This document shows, one piece after another, positions 5,750 through 7,527 of a stretch of 7,527 nt of DNA. This DNA is from Nitrospirota bacterium. GTDB taxonomy: Bacteria > Nitrospirota > Nitrospiria > Nitrospirales > Nitrospiraceae. Position numbers and translations under genes: made by a program. How positions within the stretch are numbered: position 1 is the first letter of the stretch; each line of letters begins with the position of its first letter. The stretch lies in contig JACPZN010000065.1 in assembly GCA_016195505.1 (NCBI GenBank), positions 1-7,527 on the forward strand. The letters are read 5' to 3'. Under the pieces are notes generated by a model that saw only the letters and a program-made list of their open reading frames with translations, was not told the DNA's origin and made no database searches.

Positions 5750-6838
5750 TTAGCGAAACGTCGACCCAACTATGCGCTCAACTCGATCATCACGCCCACC
5801 CAGCTCACGATACTTTCGATACTGTGCTAAGGCCCGCGGCATGTCTTTGCGATGGAGTTCGTAGAAGACACCCAAGTTGTAGTGGACCTCCGCATAATCG
5901 GGCTTCAGGACTACGGCTTTCTCATACGCCTGCTCTGCATCATCTAGTTTATTTGTACTGGCATAGATGACACCTAGATTCATATGCGCTTCGGCATACT
6001 CCGGTCGATAGCGCAACACTTCCAAAAACTCTCGCTCGGCATCGTTCGGCTTGTTCTGGCTCCGATAGATAAAGCCAAGATTGTAATGGGCGTCGACGAG
6101 ATCGGGCTTGGCGGCAATGGCTTGCTTATACGCATAGGCCGCTTCACCGAGATCATTATTCTTCTCGGCAATCCGTCCGCTCAGATACCAGGCATTGGCA
6201 TGTTTGGGATTCGCCTTTGTCAGACGGTTCAAGATGTCCCATGCAGCCTTGGGCTCCCCCTGGTTATCGTACAGCGTCGCGAGTTCAAAGAGGATATCGG
6301 CTTGTGTCGGCGAAACTGCCAATGCATTCTGATAGGTCTTCTTTGCGGCCGTGAAGTCTTGCCGCTGTTCATAGAGTTTCGCCAGGTCAAGATACGACTC
6401 GAGGTGCTTGGGATTGGCCTCAATCGCACGCGTCAGCGCCTGCTCGGCTTCGGCCGATTTGCCCTGCGCCACATACACGTCGGCCAGATCGTTCAGCGCA
6501 GCAGCGAAGGTGGGCTTGATCTTGAGCGCGCGGGAGAACTCTTCCCCAGCCTCGGACGGTTTTCGGTCTTTGAGGAGAATGCGGCCTAGGAGATAATGTC
6601 CTTCGGCTGACGACGGATTCAGCTCCATCGCTTTTCTCGCCGCCTCGGCAGCCCCCTTCAAGTCGCCTTGACGTAGGAGCGCTTCACCCCGTTCCAGATG
6701 ATGCAACGCCTCATCTGGATGGGTTGCGGGAGCAGACTGGCTCCAGGATGGAGGGAAGAAGGAGAATGTGACGGTGGACAGGACACAGACGATAACTGCG
6801 ACAGACCGGTTTCCCGTCGGAACCCGCATGCTCGCCAT
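5750..6838 (-). CDS. Exported tetratricopeptide-repeat protein (nine TPRs)
   Basis: 362 residues. An N-terminal hydrophobic segment (about 12-31, SVAVIVCVLSTVTFSFF) after RVPTGNR looks like a signal peptide, with possible cleavage near SQSA (34-36). The remainder is nine 34-residue TPR units, roughly 44-77, 78-111, 112-145, 146-179, 180-213, 214-247, 248-281, 282-315 and 316-349. Each shows the usual small/aromatic pattern and most end in xxPxx, for example AHYNLGFIY and AHMNLGVIY. TPR superhelices are protein-interaction scaffolds, so this one probably acts in the periplasm in assembly of an envelope complex, but no partner is indicated. There is no catalytic domain. The start at 6838 has only a weak ribosome binding site, and Met4 (6829) is an alternative. 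It appears to have its own promoter (6861-6890) and is probably unrelated to metal export. Confidence 0.9.
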   Translation of the reverse strand: MASMRVPTGNRSVAVIVCVLSTVTFSFFPPSWSQSAPATHPDEALHHLERGEALLRQGDLKGAAEAARKAMELNPSSAEGHYLLGRILLKDRKPSEAGEEFSRALKIKPTFAAALNDLADVYVAQGKSAEAEQALTRAIEANPKHLESYLDLAKLYEQRQDFTAAKKTYQNALAVSPTQADILFELATLYDNQGEPKAAWDILNRLTKANPKHANAWYLSGRIAEKNNDLGEAAYAYKQAIAAKPDLVDAHYNLGFIYRSQNKPNDAEREFLEVLRYRPEYAEAHMNLGVIYASTNKLDDAEQAYEKAVVLKPDYAEVHYNLGVFYELHRKDMPRALAQYRKYRELGGRDDRVERIVGSTFR

Positions 6839-6860
6839 CGCACTTGATATGGCCTATCGG

Positions 6861-6890
6861 ACTATAAACGGCAACGAAGTGGGAAATCAA
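6861..6890 (-). promoter_or_regulatory. Candidate promoter of the TPR gene
   Basis: On the minus strand, TTGATT (6885-6890, four of six matches to TTGACA) and TATAGT (6861-6866, five of six to TATAAT) are separated by 18 bases. Transcription would begin near 6854, about 16 bases before the ATG at 6838. The -35 overlaps the stop codon of the candidate small ORF at 6887-7018. Confidence 0.4.
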
Positions 6891-7018
6891 TGCGCGGAAT
6901 GAGCAACGGGGCATCGCAGGTTGCAACTCAGCTCTTTGATCCAGGCCAGCTTCCCGCCGGGATCATTCGGATTCTTCTGTAATGCGTCCGTGGAACAGAC
7001 AACGGCAACGATCGTCAC
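6887..7018 (-). CDS. Candidate small ORF (43 aa, GTG start), possibly a remnant
   Basis: A minus-strand frame bounded by a TAA at 7022-7024 and ending at TGA (6887-6889). From GTG at 7018 it gives 43 residues with three cysteines (8, 32, 36). The middle, about residues 11-31 (DALQKNPNDPGGK followed by LAWIKELS), has the composition of a genuine soluble protein. No Shine-Dalgarno sequence precedes the GTG, no better start exists, and no family is recognised. It could be a small gene, the remnant of a decayed gene, or chance. It ends 48 bases before the TPR start. Confidence 0.22.
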   Translation of the reverse strand: MTIVAVVCSTDALQKNPNDPGGKLAWIKELSCNLRCPVAHSAH

Positions 7019-7047
7019 ACGTTAAGAAGCGAAGATCGCCCCTCTTC

Positions 7048-7068
7048 AAAGAAAGGCGGCCCCCCGCC
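7048..7068 (-). terminator. GC-rich hairpin followed by a T-rich stretch on the minus strand
   Basis: GGCGG (7055-7059) and CCGCC (7064-7068) form a 5-bp stem around a CCCC loop. Read on the minus strand, the stem is followed by TTTCTTT (7054-7048), resembling a weak rho-independent terminator for leftward transcripts. No leftward gene is visible to its right in the window, so its role is unclear. Confidence 0.25.
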
Positions 7069-7072
7069 AGAT

Positions 7073-7101
7073 TAGACATGGTACGCTCGATTGTATACAA
7101 T
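7073..7101 (+). promoter_or_regulatory. Sigma70-like promoter of the GntR-type regulator gene
   Basis: TAGACA (7073-7078, five of six matches to TTGACA) and TACAAT (7096-7101, five of six to TATAAT) are separated by the ideal 17 bases. The -10 lies inside the palindrome at 7089-7102. Transcription would start near 7108, giving a leader of about 147 bases before the ATG at 7255. Confidence 0.6.
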
Positions 7102-7102
7102 C
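7089..7102. promoter_or_regulatory. 14-bp perfect palindrome, probable GntR operator
   Basis: GATTGTATACAATC is a perfect palindrome overlapping the -10 of the regulator's own promoter. Operators of FCD-type GntR proteins are commonly short palindromes with GT and AC in mirrored positions, and this one fits (TTGTATACAA). Binding would block RNA polymerase, so autorepression is the simplest reading. The assignment to this regulator is inference from position and form. Confidence 0.6.
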
Positions 7103-7116
7103 TTGGCAACTCTGAG

Positions 7117-7191
7117 ATGATTCACGTTACGGATTTTCCCAACCTGGCCATGACACGATTCGAAAAGACATTCGGCTTGGATAATCCATAG
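7117..7191 (+). CDS. Possible 24-codon leader ORF upstream of the GntR gene
   Basis: ATG at 7117 to the TAG at 7189-7191 gives 24 residues (starting MIHVTDFPNLAMTR, ending GLDNP), all downstream of the predicted transcription start near 7108. No good ribosome binding site precedes it and no similarity is recognised. It is listed because it lies inside the predicted mRNA leader and could affect regulator translation. Confidence 0.12.
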   Translation: MIHVTDFPNLAMTRFEKTFGLDNP

Positions 7192-7238
7192 ACCTCGGTC
7201 ACAAGGAGTCAGACACAGAAGAGATGATGACTCGATTC

Positions 7239-7244
7239 AGAGGA
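7239..7244 (+). promoter_or_regulatory. Ribosome binding site of the GntR-type gene
   Basis: AGAGGA, 10 bases before the ATG at 7255. The spacing is slightly long but acceptable. The in-frame TTG at 7246 is too close to be the start. Confidence 0.5.
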
Positions 7245-7254
7245 ATTGCAGAAC

Positions 7255-7527
7255 ATGGTTGATACGCTTGATCGGATGGGTGGAAGGGAATTCTCAAATC
7301 TCAGTGCGTCGATCGTTGCGACACTGAAAGAGCGGATTATTCATTGGCAATATCCGCCAGAACACCGCCTCACCGAAGCGGAACTCTGCCAGAAATTCGG
7401 CGTGAGTCGTAGCCCCGTACGGGAAGCTCTCCGGATACTGGCGACGGATGGATTCGTCAAGAAAATGCCCAATCGGGGCTACGTAGTGAAGCAACACAAC
7501 CTTCGCGAGATTGAGGAGCTCTATGAG
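7255..7527 (+). CDS. GntR-family transcriptional regulator, probably FCD subfamily (5' part, cut by window edge)
   Basis: 91 codons from ATG 7255 remain open at the right edge. Residues about 16-80 form a GntR winged helix-turn-helix: SASIVATLKERIIHWQYPP leads to RLTEAELCQKFGVSRSPVR (recognition helix) and EALRILATDGFV, then the wing KKMPNRGYVV. The VSRSPVREALR core is the family hallmark. The following LREIEELYE is how many FCD-type effector domains begin, so subfamily FCD is likely but not proven. These proteins are usually dimeric repressors that respond to small organic acids or similar metabolites. The start is chosen from AGAGGA 10 bases upstream and an in-frame stop at 7228-7230. A sigma70-like promoter with a 14-bp palindrome over its -10 lies about 150 bases upstream and suggests autoregulation. 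Targets and ligand would be sought to the right of the window. Confidence 0.92.
   Translation, partial: MVDTLDRMGGREFSNLSASIVATLKERIIHWQYPPEHRLTEAELCQKFGVSRSPVREALRILATDGFVKKMPNRGYVVKQHNLREIEELYE

Larger units (their letters stand above)
6839..7254. other. 416-base interval without a confident gene
   Basis: Between the TPR gene and the GntR-type gene, which diverge. It contains the probable TPR promoter, a candidate 43-codon minus-strand ORF (6887-7018), a GC-rich hairpin (7055-7068), and the GntR gene's promoter with a palindromic operator (7073-7102). After that comes a leader of about 147 bases with a possible 24-codon ORF (7117-7191). A 69-codon plus-strand frame (6982-7191) spans the hairpin and promoter, is strongly basic at its N-terminus and has no recognisable motif, so I do not accept it as a gene. 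No tRNA-like fold or known riboswitch is recognised. Confidence 0.5.

Noticed and set aside
5984..6589. Plus-strand 201-codon frame
   Set aside because: It is antisense to the TPR gene. Its regular spacing merely mirrors the 34-codon repeats on the other strand.
6982..7191. Plus-strand 69-codon frame
   Set aside because: It crosses the hairpin and the GntR promoter, has a very basic N-terminus without motifs, and lacks a ribosome binding site.
7206..7233. GAGTC...GACTC inverted repeat in the GntR leader
   Set aside because: A 5-bp stem with an 18-base loop is expected by chance and has no supporting context.
7224..7262. 12-codon ORF overlapping the GntR start codon
   Set aside because: The only Shine-Dalgarno-like AAGGAG is 15 bases upstream, too far. 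The ORF is too short to support without conservation data.
7294..7497. Minus-strand 67-codon frame
   Set aside because: It is antisense to the clear GntR winged-helix coding sequence.

Overview
The window looks like chromosomal DNA of a Gram-negative bacterium with a fairly high GC content. My best guess is Nitrospira or a close relative in Nitrospirota. That rests on remembered resemblance of the TolC-type protein, the YHS-containing copper ATPase and the His-rich protein to Nitrospira homologues, so it is a moderate-confidence inference. No mobile element, CRISPR array, tRNA or rRNA is visible.

Left two thirds (1-5038, minus strand): a copper/heavy-metal export cluster read right to left. 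The order is a periplasmic DsbA-like thiol oxidoreductase (4385-5038), a P1B-1 copper-exporting ATPase with two N-terminal YHS domains and a heavy-metal-binding domain (1770-4301), a small His-rich exported protein of unknown function (1236-1700), a TolC/CusC-type outer-membrane efflux protein (79-1128), and the first 13 codons of another gene (1-38), probably the RND adaptor of a CusCBA-type pump. The ATPase would move Cu(I) to the periplasm, the tripartite pump would move it out of the cell, and the His-rich and DsbA-like proteins would bind metal or protect thiols in the periplasm. The TolC-like protein appears to lack about 70 internal residues.

Centre (5039-5120): a compact divergent promoter region with a perfect TATAAT on each strand. 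The plus-strand box is an extended -10 only 7 bases before the start codon of an Slp-family outer-membrane lipoprotein (5121-5666), which suggests a leaderless mRNA.

Right part: a convergent gene for an exported nine-repeat TPR protein (5750-6838, minus), then about 416 bases without a confident gene (6839-7254). That stretch holds a candidate 43-codon ORF, a GC-rich hairpin, and a clear sigma70-like promoter whose -10 is buried in a 14-bp perfect palindrome. This promoter leads to the 5' part of a GntR/FCD-type regulator (7255 to the window end), so autoregulation is likely.

Most genes belong to recognisable families. The least explained items are the His-rich protein, the shortened TolC homologue, the leaderless lipoprotein promoter and the 6839-7254 region. 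I found no evidence of a wholly new system.
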